Source: Paragordius varius
Taxonomy: Eukaryota > Nematomorpha
Length of the DNA stretch: 64,000 nt
NCBI GenBank assembly: GCA_964247055.1
Contig: OZ176051.1
Span: 12,896,001 to 12,960,000 of the forward strand
Direction of reading: 5' to 3'
Below the pieces are notes generated by a model, which saw nothing but the letters and a program-made list of their open reading frames with translations, was not told the origin of the DNA and ran no database searches. Position numbers and translations under genes: made by a program. Positions 1 to 12,295 of the stretch are shown here, one piece after another (positions within the stretch are counted from its first letter, which is position 1; every line of letters starts with the position of its first letter).

Positions 1-111
1 CTGATCACAATACTATAAGGAATCAGAATATATTTAGTAAATTGAGTCCAGAAAATTGACCCCATTATTTGTTGCACAGTGTTATCATTGTAGATATTTT
101 TAATATATAGA

Positions 112-859
112 TAAGCTAAAATCATATAGTTAGGGTTTCTATAAAATCTCAACTCAAATGGCGTTTCTCTTTTAACACACTTAAAATACAAATTTTTTTT
201 ATAAAATTATAAAATAATTTTTTTAAATTATTTACTAGCTAAACTCACTATTAAAATCTTAACATTCATTTTTTATTCAGTAAAAAAACTTATTTATCAA
301 AATAAAATCAAAAATATTGCTTTTATTTTTCCATTTTTTGTCATCTGTTTTATGAGTGTATAAAACATTCATACTGTTTTATTTTGGAATCCTACATGAG
401 TGGGAATTATAAAGTATGTGATTTATGCAAAATAGGATAAAAAGTATTGGAATATCACCAACAATCCGTACAGATCCCAATAAAAATATTAATTTGTCTT
501 GAAACAGATTTGTTACAAGGATTTTAAGAATTTTTGGTTGATATTCCACTACTTTTAAATCCTATTTTGCATAAATTATATGGTTTATAATTCCCACTCA
601 TGTAAGATTCCAAAATAAAACAATATAAATTTTTTATACACTCATAAACCAGATGACAAAAAAATAAAAAGCAATATTTTTGGTTTTTATTTTAATCTAA
701 AATGTTAAGATTTTAATAGTGAGTTTAGCTAATAAATAATTAAAAAAAATATTTTTGTATAATTTCATAAAAAAAATTTTTTTTTAAGTGTGTTAAAACA
801 AAAACGCCATCACTTGAGCTGAGATTTTATAGAAACCCTCACTATTTTATTTTAGGCTA
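112..859. repeat. long imperfect palindrome (foldback or MITE-like)
   Basis: The stretch from about 112 to 475 reads again in reverse complement from about 540 to 859. Shared blocks include GGGTTTCTATAAAATCTCA near 134, answered by its complement near 820, and CATGAGTGGGAATTATAAA near 395, answered near 587. The arms are about 340 bp with a loop of roughly 60 bp, and differ by scattered substitutions and small indels. There is no ORF. This fits a non-autonomous foldback DNA element; no clear target-site duplication is visible. The rest of 1-2358 shows no gene. Confidence 0.75.
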
Positions 860-2358
860 TTTTGAAATTATCTCCTAAAATGATAATAACCCTTATATCT
901 CATATTTTATCATTATTTTTTATCCTTAATTATCCTTAATTTTAACTTTTTTCCGATTTTGATTTTCTCCTATTTCAAGAATTAGGTCGTCAACAAATAA
1001 AAAATCTTGAGGCAAATGAATTCCTGGTCATAAGCTATATCACAAAAAAAATTTGTTAAAAAATTAACTCACTTTTTTGCACACAGTGTTATGACTCGTT
1101 ATTTTGATAAACGCACCTTAATATGATAATTACTTTGCCAATAGTATTTTAAATCGATCAAAATTTTTACCTTATGATGAATAGTTTTTCGGATTGAACT
1201 TAGACATTAACACCTAAAAAATAATTTAAAAAGGAAAATATATTGCATTTAGCATTTTTGCTAAGATTTTTGATATAAAGTATTTTACCAAATAAAATTG
1301 ATTTTATTTTCTATTTTTTTCTCAGGCTGAAAAGTCACGGAGGGCGGCATGTTGTACACCCCTGCTATATGCCATAAAAGAGTAGTTATTCCTGAAAATT
1401 GCAATTCTCTACATACAAATTAACACTTCATTTTTTATTTTTTATACTTGATTACCTTTTGGAGTAGTTTTCTTCCCTTAAAACAGTAAACAAACAAGTA
1501 TTCTGAAAGTTTTTTGGTAATTGGTTTATTAAACCGTTTTTTTCTGTATTAGATAATAAAACTTATAATACAATTTATAACTTCTAAATTCCGTAATTCA
1601 GATTCACACAATTAAAACCAACAGCTGATACTAAAATCTATAAATATTAAATGGGCTGGTGGAATTTAAGCTTTCCATTATTTATTGATAATTTACAACC
1701 ATAAATACATGTATTTTGTCTGTTGTATTCACGATATCAAAAATTAACGAAACTGGCGGCGAAAAGTTTGAGATGAGGATTTTTTACACTTTTACTTTAA
1801 AAAAATTATATATGCGCCTTAAAAGCTAAAGAAAGCACATTTTTATATTTGGCCTAATGTATCTTTTAAATTTTAATTCGCCCTGGAATAAACTACCCCA
1901 AAAGGTCATGAAATGTTGTATCAAATATTGATTCATAAAACGGAAAGTTTTTTTGTATTTCAATTTGTTTGAAATGAAGACCATTTTTATGTTAGGTTGA
2001 TAGCAATAATACCATTTAAAAAGAGTTCGCTTTGGACCTTGTAGATTCGCACACAGTGCCTAACTTAAAAATATTGACTTAACCGAATTTATCATGATAA
2101 AAATCGAACATTTGCAATACTAGTTTTCTACGTTTTACGTCTTTTATGAAACAAATAAAAAATATTGACATTGAAAATCCAAATGTCACTAACATTTTTG
2201 ACCGTAAAAATCAAATTATGTCAAATTTATTATTAAATTTGAATTTGGGTAATTTTTGGAACAGAACCAAAATTGAGAGAACATTTTCAGCCTTGTAAAA
2301 ACTAAAACCCTTAAATAAACAAAAATATTTTGAACAAATTTAGCAAGTTAATGATTTC
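860..2358. other. intergenic, no gene seen
   Basis: AT-rich sequence without a credible ORF or splice pattern. A short segment near 1325-1365 (CGGAGGGCGGCATGTTGTACACCCCTG) resembles a decayed end of the hAT-like MITEs annotated further along, but its partner end is not visible. Confidence 0.4.
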
Positions 2359-2367
2359 TATATAAGG
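2359..2367 (+). promoter_or_regulatory. candidate TATA box of the secreted-protein gene
   Basis: TATATAAGG lies 48 bp before the ATG at 2415. A start site about 30 bp downstream would leave a 5' leader of roughly 25 nt. This is inference from position and motif only. Confidence 0.45.
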
Positions 2368-2414
2368 AGGCACATTTTTTAATGACTTATTTACTTTTTT
2401 TCTGATAAAATATC

Positions 2415-5232
2415 ATGAACTACATACTTATTCTTGCTTCTCTGCTCATTGCTAATGTGCACTTTGTCAATTGTATGATAACAAAAAACATAGAGATTCA
2501 GGTTGGTAGATCTGTATATGAAAGAGTTGTCGGTAAATTTAATGGGATGTCCAATGTCACCCTTCGATTTTCTGGTAAAACTTTCGAATACACCAATATC
2601 ACTTATGCAAGCCTGTTGGAAAAAAGTTTTACCGCTAAATATGCTTTGGTGAATGGAATGTATACAGTCCTAAGAAATGGAATAACAAAAACTACCGGGA
2701 TTATTAGTTTGATTCGTAAGTTTTCATAAAATAAATTTATTTTATATGAGATAAGTGTTACAATTTCCGCGATATTTGTAGAAGGAAATATCGCAGCTAA
2801 TCACTCATCTCCCAAATCTTGTTTTATAAAAGATAAAAATGTATATACAATTTATATTCAAATTTTTTATTTATTCATATCCTTTTATTGCCAAAATACA
2901 TATTAAATAAATTGGCATTTAATATTTCAAACAAATCGAATTGGCTTAAAATGGATTGAGGTAAAAATTTGAGCTTGTTTAAAATTAATTGTGCGCTATC
3001 TGACTAAAAACACAACTACTTGACTAAAAATTATATAAATTTTAACAATTTTTAATTTTTTTCTCATTTTAGCTGTAACTGAAAGATACTCTATGTCGCC
3101 AGGTGGTAACGTTGATATCTCATTCAAGCCTTTTGAATATTATTACTCTGTTAATGCAAAGTATATGGCTAAAGTTATCAACAAAGGTAATAATAATAAA
3201 ACCAAAACATACGAGCTAACAGCATATGGTTGGGTAATCCCAAGACTATACGGCTTTGATAATTTGGGAACATATGAAGTTTACATCAATGATTCTCTTA
3301 TAAAAAATATCATTTTCTCTTTGAATCCCGTTTCAGCATCCACTTATAATTCATACAATAAACGCTTCGTGTATAATGACAACTGCAGAGCTCATTTCGA
3401 GGACCAATTATTAAAAAAATCATGTCGATTAGACTTAATCAACGAATTAAATCAAACTGTGCAAACGGGTATCGGAGAAATAAAAATCAATCATACACTC
3501 GCTAAGAGTGAGAAATACCGACTATACGCTAACAATATGTTAATCCGTGAATGGAATATCAATCAAAGAGGTAAGGAAATATAACTTAATATATGGTTTA
3601 GTTAAATTTAATATATATCTGCAAAATATTTCAATAACTTATATTTTCTCCTGCTAATATTTCCAGAAGTCATAAAATCAACTTTTTTACATATATCCTT
3701 TTACCTAAATTTATAATAAAATTTCATTTTTATTAACAATATCGCTTAGATTTAGTTATAACAACCAACCCAAAGGATATGGCCCGAAGCAATGCCAAAA
3801 CTCAATTTGTAAGATTAAGTAAAGCTTTTTCTAATATAATATATATATAGCCCGTTTAATTAAAATTTGAGCATCATACAAAATAAGTTTAATTTATTCA
3901 TATTAATATTTTTCATATAACTTTTAGCCAAAAGTACCATTAAATACTATCAATGTGATATACCTACAAGCTTTTATACCCTCGGTTGGCAAAAGGACAA
4001 AACCGAAATCTTTAATTCCCTTTATGAATATTCTAACGATATAAGTTCCTTTATGGAAGAAAAAAGATTGGTATTACGCGTCTTCTGGCCTCTTTCGCAC
4101 AGAATATTATATTTATTAAAAGGAAATTCCCTGCATGAAATCAAATTGAAACCACAAACTTGCCCAAACAAAACGCAAGGTAATTCCGAAAAAATAAAAA
4201 ATATTAAATAAAAAAATTATAAGGCGAATCTGTTTATACCGAATTCCTAACCTTGTTAGACACCACGGTCGACTTTAATAACGGATGAACTAATGTTAAA
4301 CTATTCAATACCGACATTTTTTGCATACGCCGTAACTCTTAGAGGGAGCTGTGTTATAATGTAATAAAAATAAAAAGTTAAAAAGATAGACAATTTTGTT
4401 CGAAAACGGGTTCTTGTCAACTTACAAAGCCAAATGTATATGTGTTTTTTAAGAAAGTGTCAAAGTAGTTTATTCCGTATAATGAACATGAAGTTGTTGG
4501 CTTTATACATTTACGTGTAGGCCCATTTAAAAATAGAATGGATGTTTTTGCTTTTAGTTCGGTGAAAATTATCGAGCCATCATAAAATTAGCTCTTGTGT
4601 TCAGCGCTAAAATTTAGCGTTTTTCTAAAAAAAAACTAACCTATAAATATTTTCTGGAATCGATTTTCAGAAAAATATATCTTATGGAACCAGATGATCT
4701 ATTTATATTGGAATTAGTTGCATAAATGTTTATGCGATAAGAAGAGAGTGCTTTTAAAAAAGTGAATTATGGGTACAGATCCACCTTATGTATGAACGCT
4801 TCCAAATATCGTGTTAAGGAATAATTTTCGGAAAACGTCTATCCCCTTTTAATTCAATAAAAACCATCAATTTTTATAAATGCGTTGTTAAAACTATTTA
4901 AAAAAATCCTTCTTTTGATCATAAAAATTTTCTTACCCTACATTAAATTTTTAAACTGCATGTCTAGAATATATGGTTCATTTTACAGTAAATATTAAAA
5001 AAATATTTTTCAAGATATCACCTGGGACAATAAGAAAGGCATTTGGGAACAAATCAGAGGATATCTTCTACCAACTCAGCAAATGACACGAGTTACATTA
5101 ATTCAACCATCTTTTAGCAGAGGGTTTTATTGCACACCTCATCATTGTATAGGAGATTACTTGAAAGTTGGCGATAAGATACACATCATAAGCGACTCAT
5201 TGAAATTCAATATAATTAAAACCATAAATTAG
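2415..5232 (+). CDS. four-exon gene for an unrecognised secreted 422-residue protein
   Basis: Exons 2415-2715, 3073-3570, 3928-4179 and 5015-5232 join into one open frame of 422 residues. Donors are GTAAGT, GTAAGG and GTAATT; acceptors are TTTTAG, TTTTAG and TTCAAG. All three introns are phase 1. The N-terminus (MNYILILASLLIANVHFVNC) is a clear signal peptide. The mature part is rich in beta-prone segments (GTYEVYIND, GMYTVLRNG) with several N-glycosylation sequons (NVT, NIT, NQT, NHT); it has no membrane segment, and the last exon carries two close cysteines. A TATA box lies upstream and AATAAA follows the stop. I do not recognise the family. Phase 1-1 exons are usual for shuffled extracellular modules such as Ig-like domains, so an Ig-like fold is a guess. 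Exon 4 is the least certain because its acceptor (CAAG) is poor, but its frame fits exactly. Confidence 0.8.
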
Positions 5233-5252
5233 TTCATTATTTTACAGTAACA

Positions 5253-5258
5253 AATAAA
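5253..5258 (+). terminator. polyadenylation signal of the secreted-protein gene
   Basis: AATAAA starts 21 nt after the TAG stop at 5230-5232, a normal distance for cleavage soon afterwards. Confidence 0.5.
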
Positions 5259-5299
5259 TTACAATATATTTATTAATAGATAAATACTTGTGTATCATA

Positions 5300-5610
5300 G
5301 ATGTGAAATTATACGGAAAAAACCTAAAAATATAAAGACAAATATTTTTTTCTAACGGACAAGATTTTAACATAAATAAATACCTACTTTTTTAAACCTT
5401 AATTTTTCCAACATTAACTATTTGATTACATTTTCAAATGATATAATTGAGTCTATTAACAATTTACATAACAAATTCTTATCCTGTAACCCAAAACAAT
5501 AAGTAATATCTGAGCAAATTGAATTTGAATAAATATGATGGTTCTTTAGAAAAAAATATTTGTCTTTATATCTTCACACTTTGTCCGTATAATTTTAATT
5601 TTGCATCATA
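5300..5610. mobile_element. MITE family 1 copy
   Basis: Inverted ends: TGAAATTATACGGA with AAATATAAAGACAAATATTT on the left, and AAATATTTGTCTTTATAT with TCCGTATAATTTTAATTTT on the right. The same ends recur near 29597/33130, 34640/34899, 51209/51735 and 51258/51509. The element is non-coding and about 0.3 kb. End structure and TA-rich flanks suggest a Tc1/mariner-type MITE, but the superfamily is not proven. Confidence 0.7.
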
Positions 5611-5964
5611 GGTGTGAAATTGGGCGGTATCTATTCGATTTTCGGTCATATAATTTTGAAGATCGAGTCGATGGTGAGCTTTTAGAAAGATGCATTAGGC
5701 TTACTCGATATATACATGCAAAATAAAGGGATAAATCAAACAGTTTACTATAAATTTTTTTACACTTAATTCTCATAATTCAAAACGGCTAAATAGCATA
5801 CAATTAGAGTAAAAAATGGAAGGCACATTTACATGCAATCTATTTGAATATTTTCAATACTTTTTATTTTTAGTAAAAACGTTTTTTAGAGTTTGGTATA
5901 TATCAAAAACTAAGTTTTTAACAAATTTTTATATGTAATATTTTTTATATTAGTCTTATTTCTG

Positions 5965-6218
5965 AATAAACCGGTAGGCCGCATTCAAAAACTATGCGGG
6001 CATATATAAATATTTTATATTACATAAGATTGTAAAAAAATATGGGGACTATATAACTACCACAAATTAGTTGCCGAAATTCGGTAAGAATTCAGATAAA
6101 TTTTGTCGTAATGTTCATTTACTGGAAATTTTAAACTTTAGATTTTAATTGATGATATTCAGGTTTTTCACGACCATACATATATCGCGGACCGCCGGCT
6201 GCGCTTTGGACATCTCTG
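5965..6218. mobile_element. decayed hAT-like MITE
   Basis: The right end (GCGCTTTGGACATCTCTG) is a worn version of the GTGTTGGACACCCCTG terminus of the intact copy that follows. The interior shares GCCGAAATTCGG and neighbouring words with the copy near 33.3-33.6 kb. The left end is too worn to place exactly. Confidence 0.45.
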
Positions 6219-6430
6219 TTCTAAATGTTTAACATGTTTCAAAGCAAGCCGAAAAACCCTTTGTTTAAAAAAGTTAAATTTTTGAAGGATCGTTGGCTAT
6301 TTTCTTTCTTATTACATAAAATATATATACATGTATATAACCGTAAAAATTATTGGCTATTACAAAACATTATTTTTAAAAAATGGTAAAAGCAGGTTTA
6401 TTTCAGCCCAATATTATTGGTTTATTAAAG

Positions 6431-6676
6431 CAGGGGTGGCCAACACGCGAATCGCGACGCATGGCCCTCCACTTTATATGCGCCCCGCGAAAATTTTATT
6501 CATAAATTATAAAAATATGCTTACAAAATCTTAATTAAATTGATATTTCCAAACCAATTTTTCTAAATATGTCTATCCAATTGGCAAGAACTAAAAAAAT
6601 GCTATTTTTTTAAGTTTATGAATACCCATATACATTTTGAATGCGGCCCGCGAAGCCATTTGTGTTGGACACCCCT
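6431..6676. mobile_element. hAT-like MITE with CAGGGGTG ends
   Basis: Begins CAGGGGTGGCCAACAC and ends GTGTTGGACACCCC, giving inverted repeats of about 16 bp with one or two mismatches. It is 246 bp, non-coding, with GC-richer ends (CGCGGG-type words) around an AT-rich middle. Flanks TATTAAAG and TTAAAAGA look like a worn 8-bp target duplication. The CAGGGGTG terminus and 8-bp duplication are typical of hAT elements. Confidence 0.75.
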
Positions 6677-6939
6677 TAAAAGACTTAATAATTTTTAATT
6701 TGGTAAACAAAAGATAAGGAAGTTATAAAAAAATAAATTCTATTAATTATATAGAGCTTTGTAAATTGGGCAAATGTATATAAATTAATATATTTTTTAG
6801 TATAGGAAAATTAGCGGCCCCAAATTATGGTGAAAACTTATTTTAATTATGTTTTGTTCTAAAACTAACTGTTTTGATGTTATAATTTAAAAAAATTATC
6901 GCGCAATATCCCATATTTTGTGTTAATCCTGAGAAAATT

Positions 6940-8420
6940 AGCTTACTCCGGATATCACAAACCTGTGACTTATGATTATGCTTATAATCATCATTTGTAT
7001 GGGAGTTCGCCATCAAATGACGGTACACCCGTTTTTTCCAATCTTTTCTTGATATTTAAATTAAGCAATTCAAGGTCTATTGTGTTGAGCCATGTGGTAT
7101 ATGGTCGACCGGATTTTGCTGATAGTTCAACCGAGTAATTTTTCATAGTTTTAAGAATATGGTTATTTGCCGTTTTCAACATGTCCAGCCCATTGTAACC
7201 GGAGATTCCTGATGACGTTGTTGATGGGGTCGAGATTGAGTATATGGTACGGGTTTATGGATTCGGTATAATTGAATTTAGATATAATTTAAATTCAGCG
7301 TTTATGAGTTTAGATTCCTTTGTTTTTGACATCGGCCAGGATTCGGACGTATGTAAGGACTGGACGAATGGCTGTGTTGTAACACTTAGTTTGTATTTTG
7401 ACGAATTTATTATTTATTAATATTTTTAACGAATGGTATTTTTTACACATTTGTGATATGCGATGTTTAATTGCATTTTCTATTCCACCACCGGCTAATA
7501 TTATATCGAAGTAGCAGAAAGTGCTTACTGTTTTTATATTGAAAGGGCTGGAAATTATGTTGATTGTTAAATTATTCATATTATTATTATTATTATTTAA
7601 TTCCGAGCATTTGTATTTTTTATCGTAATCATTTAGAGATAGACTGCTACATTTTTTGTGTACCCAAAAAAACAAGAATTACAGCGTACGGAGTTTAATT
7701 TAACTTCTTTTTTACATATGCTGCACGGGTTTTTAGAGATTATCGGACATTAATTTAGTTTTGGAGAAATTGACTTTAAGTCCGTAACTTTGTAGGGTGC
7801 CATTCCACAAACGAATTTTCGCTATGAGATCGCTTTCGGTTGTCGATGTTATTAAGAGATCACCGGCATAAAGTGTTTGGTGAGGCATGCCGGTTGCGAT
7901 GTCTTTATTTATTTCTTCCATAATGACATTGAAGAGGGTCGGGCTTAATTTGAATCCTTGGTGGAGTCCATTTTTTATCAAAAATTTTTAATTAGTCCAA
8001 GTGGAGTTTTAATTTTGGCTCTGGTATTTCCGTATAAGAGCATTATTGAGGTTATCGGCCATTCGTCAATGCATTGACGCCTAAGAGCCCATGGTATAAG
8101 GTCTCTTAAAATGGCATCAAAGGCTTGTTCCATGTCAAGAAAAGCGTAGTAAAAGGAGCTTTTTTAATGTATGCGCTTTGAGGTTGCTCAACGTGAATGT
8201 GGCATCTATTCTACTTCTGCTTGCCCGGAACCCGCATTTCTTTTCCTTAAATGCAATTGGGCACTTTGGAGAGAATTACTTTTTCATACACTTTCATAGT
8301 GTGATCTAGTAACTTTATTGGCCGGTAGGATTTGGGCAGGAGTGGGTCTCGTTTTTTATATATGAGAATGATATGGCTGTTTTCCCAGTCAGCTGGGATT
8401 TTTTCTTCTTTTATTATATT
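6940..8420 (-). pseudogene. 5'-truncated LINE, RT and C-terminal part
   Basis: Minus-strand frames give RT motifs: SYRPIKLLDH near 8.3 kb, then GLHQGFKLSPTLFN and TLYAGDLLIT in the 7733-7981 frame (the usual FADD/YADD box reads YAGD), then SYGLKVNFSKTKLM. The next frame (7310-7675) begins with a degraded cysteine-rich finger and ends AIRPVLTYV, a segment usual after the RT of this LINE group. 6991-7182 carries LSAKSGRPYTTWLN, the common RTE-like tail. The endonuclease is absent, and frameshifts separate the three frames, so the copy is dead. Family: APE-type LINE, RTE-like by its C-terminus; clade not settled. Confidence 0.8.
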
Positions 8421-8843
8421 GTAGAATATAATTCATTTTCGACACGTAAATAGTATAAAATATATCGATTTCATTTAAAAACGTGTCATATAAAAAATAA
8501 ATAAAAATTGCGTACGGTTTCGGACACTATAAAGGATGTCCGTCCTCAGCGTTAAAAAATATAAATGGATGTAGAGATAATGGTTGTTCTTTATATACAA
8601 TTTAAAATAATTTATTGTTGTATTTCTAACATAATAAGTTAAATTTTGTCACTGAGAGTGGTTGAAATCATGTCAAACAAACAAACTAATTACGAGACAT
8701 AAGTTACTTAAATAATGAAAAAAACACAAAAATAATAAGGAACAACAACATCGAGTCATAAAACAAAAGAGTCCATGATCAATCATCAAGAATGACTTTC
8801 CATATATATATTTTGTCCTTCTCGGTTAAAACTGTTTCCCTTT
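8421..8843. other. intergenic, no gene seen
   Basis: AT-rich sequence between the LINE and the first LTR. I see no ORF, repeat pair or RNA gene in it. Confidence 0.3.
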
Positions 8844-9106
8844 TGTAACTTATGCATTTTTTATATATATGTTACAAATTGTAGTGATGATAATATTTGC
8901 ATAGTCAATCTATATTTTTGTGTTATGATGTGAATAACATATCCATTCGTATATCTTTGTACGTATCATGCAAATACCGTAATCGATGATTCTTAATTTT
9001 ATTTGTTTTATTTATGATGCAAATTACTTTCCCAAAAATTGTATGAACATTCTAAAATTATTAAATATACCAGTATTAAAACTCTCTTAATATTTTCATT
9101 TTCGTT
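8844..9106 (+). repeat. LTR 1 of the gypsy fossil cluster
   Basis: Starts TGTAACTTATGC and matches 10199-10481 over most of its length (shared block GTTACAAATTGTAGTGATGA; also CAAATACCGTAAT and AAAACTCTCTTAATATTTTC). It is followed by GGTGGCCAATCAAATTCCG, the same word that follows the other LTRs of the cluster. Outer limits are good to about 10 bp. Confidence 0.7.
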
Positions 9107-10198
9107 TTGGTGGCCAATCAAATTCCGAATTAATCTAACGTAACATTGGATACACTACCGAGACCCAAACTCGGATGGTTGGATCTAGAGTCCAGAGCGC
9201 AACAAACATGACAATGCCAATTGTTAATATCGCCAACATAGGCATCGAAAAATATAATGATAATACCTATTATAACAATGGTATTAATTGTAATCGATTA
9301 CAACAATCATAACCTCGGACACATTCATGCAAGGGTTATGGGAGTATTCATGGACCAAACAAATGTGCCTGGAACTGCAATCGAATGCGAAAACCCAACC
9401 ACTTCGCTAAAATATGTGGAACGATAAACGCTGCCAGGAGTTTGTTCAACTGCCAAAATGTCACGATGGACAGTAAAAATGATGATAAGCAATACAAAAC
9501 GACAATTTATCTACGATGCAGATGCCGATATCAGTGCCGTCAACTTGGAAGCATGGAAGCAAGTTGTTAATTAAACTTGATAAAATTGTTAATTTTCCTA
9601 ATCTATTAAAACAAGAATTAGGCTGTTACAGTGAGCCGGTAAAAGTTTACAAAGCCTCCCTCAAGGTTTGGCCTTCTTAACGAGTGCCGTTTCACCTAAA
9701 AGAAAAAGAGGAGAAAGAACTCCTACGCAGAAGTAGACATTCTGTGAACCAGCAAATCCCAATATCACACCGCTTATATGGGCCACGCCAACCGTCAACG
9801 TAATGAAAGCAAAGGGAGATCTGAGAATCTGTAGCGACTTAGAATCATAATCAACGAATGGTTGCGGAAGACTCCCACATTATTTAACGTTTGATGATTG
9901 GGTAAGTAAGATTGGCGCGGACAAGCTTTCAATATTGATCTGTAAGACGCCTACCTTCCCAGGCCGATAGCTAAAGAGTCAAAACTTTTAACAATTTGAG
10001 GATGGTTTCCGTTACGAAAGGTTACCTTTCTGATTCTCAACAGCACCTATAATATTTGAGTGAGATGGAGCAATTTAACAAGTAATGGTCCCAGATGGCG
10101 TGAGAAAGCATAGATCAATGAAACGCGTTGACACACCCAACACATGATGTTTGTTACCTTTCAAACTAGTTTTATGTTTTTACCAAAGGCTGCAGTGA
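9107..10198 (+). mobile_element. short internal region of a non-autonomous gypsy-type fossil
   Basis: About 1.1 kb between two similar LTRs. It holds a gag-derived stretch with a nucleocapsid-like knuckle (KPNHFAKICG) and then sequence shared with the short LTR element at 44893-46387, including GTAAGTAAGATTGGCGCGG. It ends in a purine tract and AGTGA directly before the next LTR. It is broken and has no complete gene. LTR divergence suggests middle age. The match to the 45-kb copy suggests a short subfamily rather than a one-off relic. Confidence 0.7.
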
Positions 10199-10481
10199 TG
10201 TTAATCATGTATTTTTTGTAAATATGTTACAAATTGTAGTGATGATAATATTTGCATAGTCATTTTATATTTTTGTATTATGATGTGAATAATATATCCA
10301 TTCGTATATCTTTATATGTATCATGCAAATACCGTAATGCGATTCTTAATATTATTTGTTTTATTTGATATCCTGCAAATTACTTTTACAATAATTGTAT
10401 AAATACACCGTAGAATTATTAAATAAATCAGTCTCAAAACTCTCTTAATATTTTCATTTTCGTTTTAACTACGTTGCTGGC
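10199..10481 (+). repeat. LTR 2 of the gypsy fossil cluster
   Basis: Begins TGTTAATCATGTA after AGTGA and pairs with LTR 1. Because gag-pol sequence follows on the same strand, this LTR serves both as the right end of the short element and the left end of the next unit, the pattern left when related elements recombine. Confidence 0.7.
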
Positions 10482-12295
10482 CAATCAAATTCCGAATTAA
10501 TCCATTTAGAATGGGTCAATATCGCAGCTGAAGAGGCCAAATTCAATGAATCGATTGAGAAACTTATTCGGGATGCTTTCGTCATTGGTTTACGGCAACC
10601 TCAATTGGAAATCGATATACATTCAAAGTACCCCGAAGCCGAGATCAACGGGCAACCCGTGCCTCGAGAAACGATAAGGGATCTCGCACTAGCACACGAG
10701 GCTGCTAGGGCAGGTCTTCATAACAATAATGATAATACCAATTATAACAATGGTAATAATTTAAATCGATTACAACACACCAATAATAATAAGGCCATGC
10801 GTTTACGACAGTCAGCAGCAAAACCCCTATCACATTCGTGCAGCCGTTGTAGGAGTCGCCATGAACCAAATAAATGTCCTGCCTGAAACCGCAATTGCAA
10901 TAAATGCGGAAAATCCAACCACTTCGCTAAAATGTGTAGATCAAAAAACGCTGCCAAGAGTATATTCAACCGCCAGATCCATAGAAAAGCAATGCCAACG
11001 TCACCATGGACCGTAAGAATAATGATAAATAATACAGAAAAGAATTTTTCTACGACACAGGAGCCGATATCAGTGTTATCAACTTTGAGACATGGAAGCA
11101 AGTTGGTAAGCCAAATATTAGATCCTTACCGCCAGTAAAAGCCCACAACAATAGTATAGTGCCCCTGCTGGGCGCAATAACAGTTACAGTGCAAATTAAT
11201 GGGCAAAACTTGGGGAAAAGCAGAATGTTGTGTACTGAAAAAAAATGTCAAAGGCACCTCTTAACAATTGCAACGCACAAGGGATTTTTCCGCTACAAAA
11301 GGATGCCTTTCGGACTGTCAACAGCACCAATAATTTTTCAACGAGTGGACCAGGTTATAAAAGACTGTCCAGGCACTTCCGCATATTTAGATGATGTTTT
11401 AGTAACTGGCAAATCTGAACAGGAGTATTTAATAAATCTTAAAAATGTTTTAAATCGGTTAGAATTGGCAGGTTCTAAATTAAGAGAAGATAAAATAAAA
11501 ATTGGTGAACCTTCAGTTAGTTATCTGGGATTTGAAATAAATAAAGGTATAAGTCCTTGCAAGAATAAAGAAAAAGCAATCAATGATATTAAAAAACTTG
11601 TGGATAAAAAGTTTTTTAGTTTTTTAGGATTTTTAACGTTCCATGAAAGATTTATACCCAAGCTTCAATTGATTGTAAGTGTACATAGTTTAACAAATAA
11701 GAACGTTATATGGAACTGGTGGGAAAAACAGGAGAAAAGTTGGAAAGCAGCGAAGGTATTATTAAGTGAACAAGTATTTTTAACACCATACAATCCGGAT
11801 AAATTATGAAACCGATGCCTCAAACATAGGGTTTGGATGTATTTTAAGTCATGTGGTAAATGGTGGGAAACCTATTGCCTATGGTTCAAGAAAACGTAGC
11901 ACTGCAGAACTGACCTACTCAATAGAAAGGGAATTAAAGGCTATTGTTTTTGCATTAGAAAAGTTTCATACTTCGTCTATGGTAGAAAGTTTGAAATTTT
12001 GACAGTCCACTTACCACTGGTTAGGTTAATAGAGGGATAGAAATTTGAAAGAAATTCAGAATGTCAAAATTTTAAGATGGGTTAACCGACTGAATGATTA
12101 AATTTTGAATTAGGTTATCAGGCGGGTCCGAAAAATAGAGCTGATTACTTGTCTAGATGCATCGGGGAAGCTAATGTTGACACATTTGATATGGAATATG
12201 TGGTAACGAAACATCTTAGGTTCCTAAATTGACATAACTTTCATTTAAGTCGAGATTAGATCCGGAGAGAGACAGTTAAGGATCCGGCGCAGCCT
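10482..12295 (+). mobile_element. Ty3/gypsy gag-pol fossil, plus strand
   Basis: In order: gag with an asparagine-rich linker and a zinc knuckle (10605-10980), protease region (near 11045), reverse transcriptase (11270-11640) and RNase H region (to about 12200). The order gag, protease, RT, RNase H is that of Ty3/gypsy elements. It is broken, with several breaks, and continues to the right only after an inverted insertion. LTR 2 lies on its left; LTR 3 (16271) is the probable right partner. Confidence 0.85.

Noticed and set aside
10742-11101. 119-codon minus-strand frame
   Set aside because: It is the antisense of the gag-pol fossil at 10605-11138 and has no independent support.
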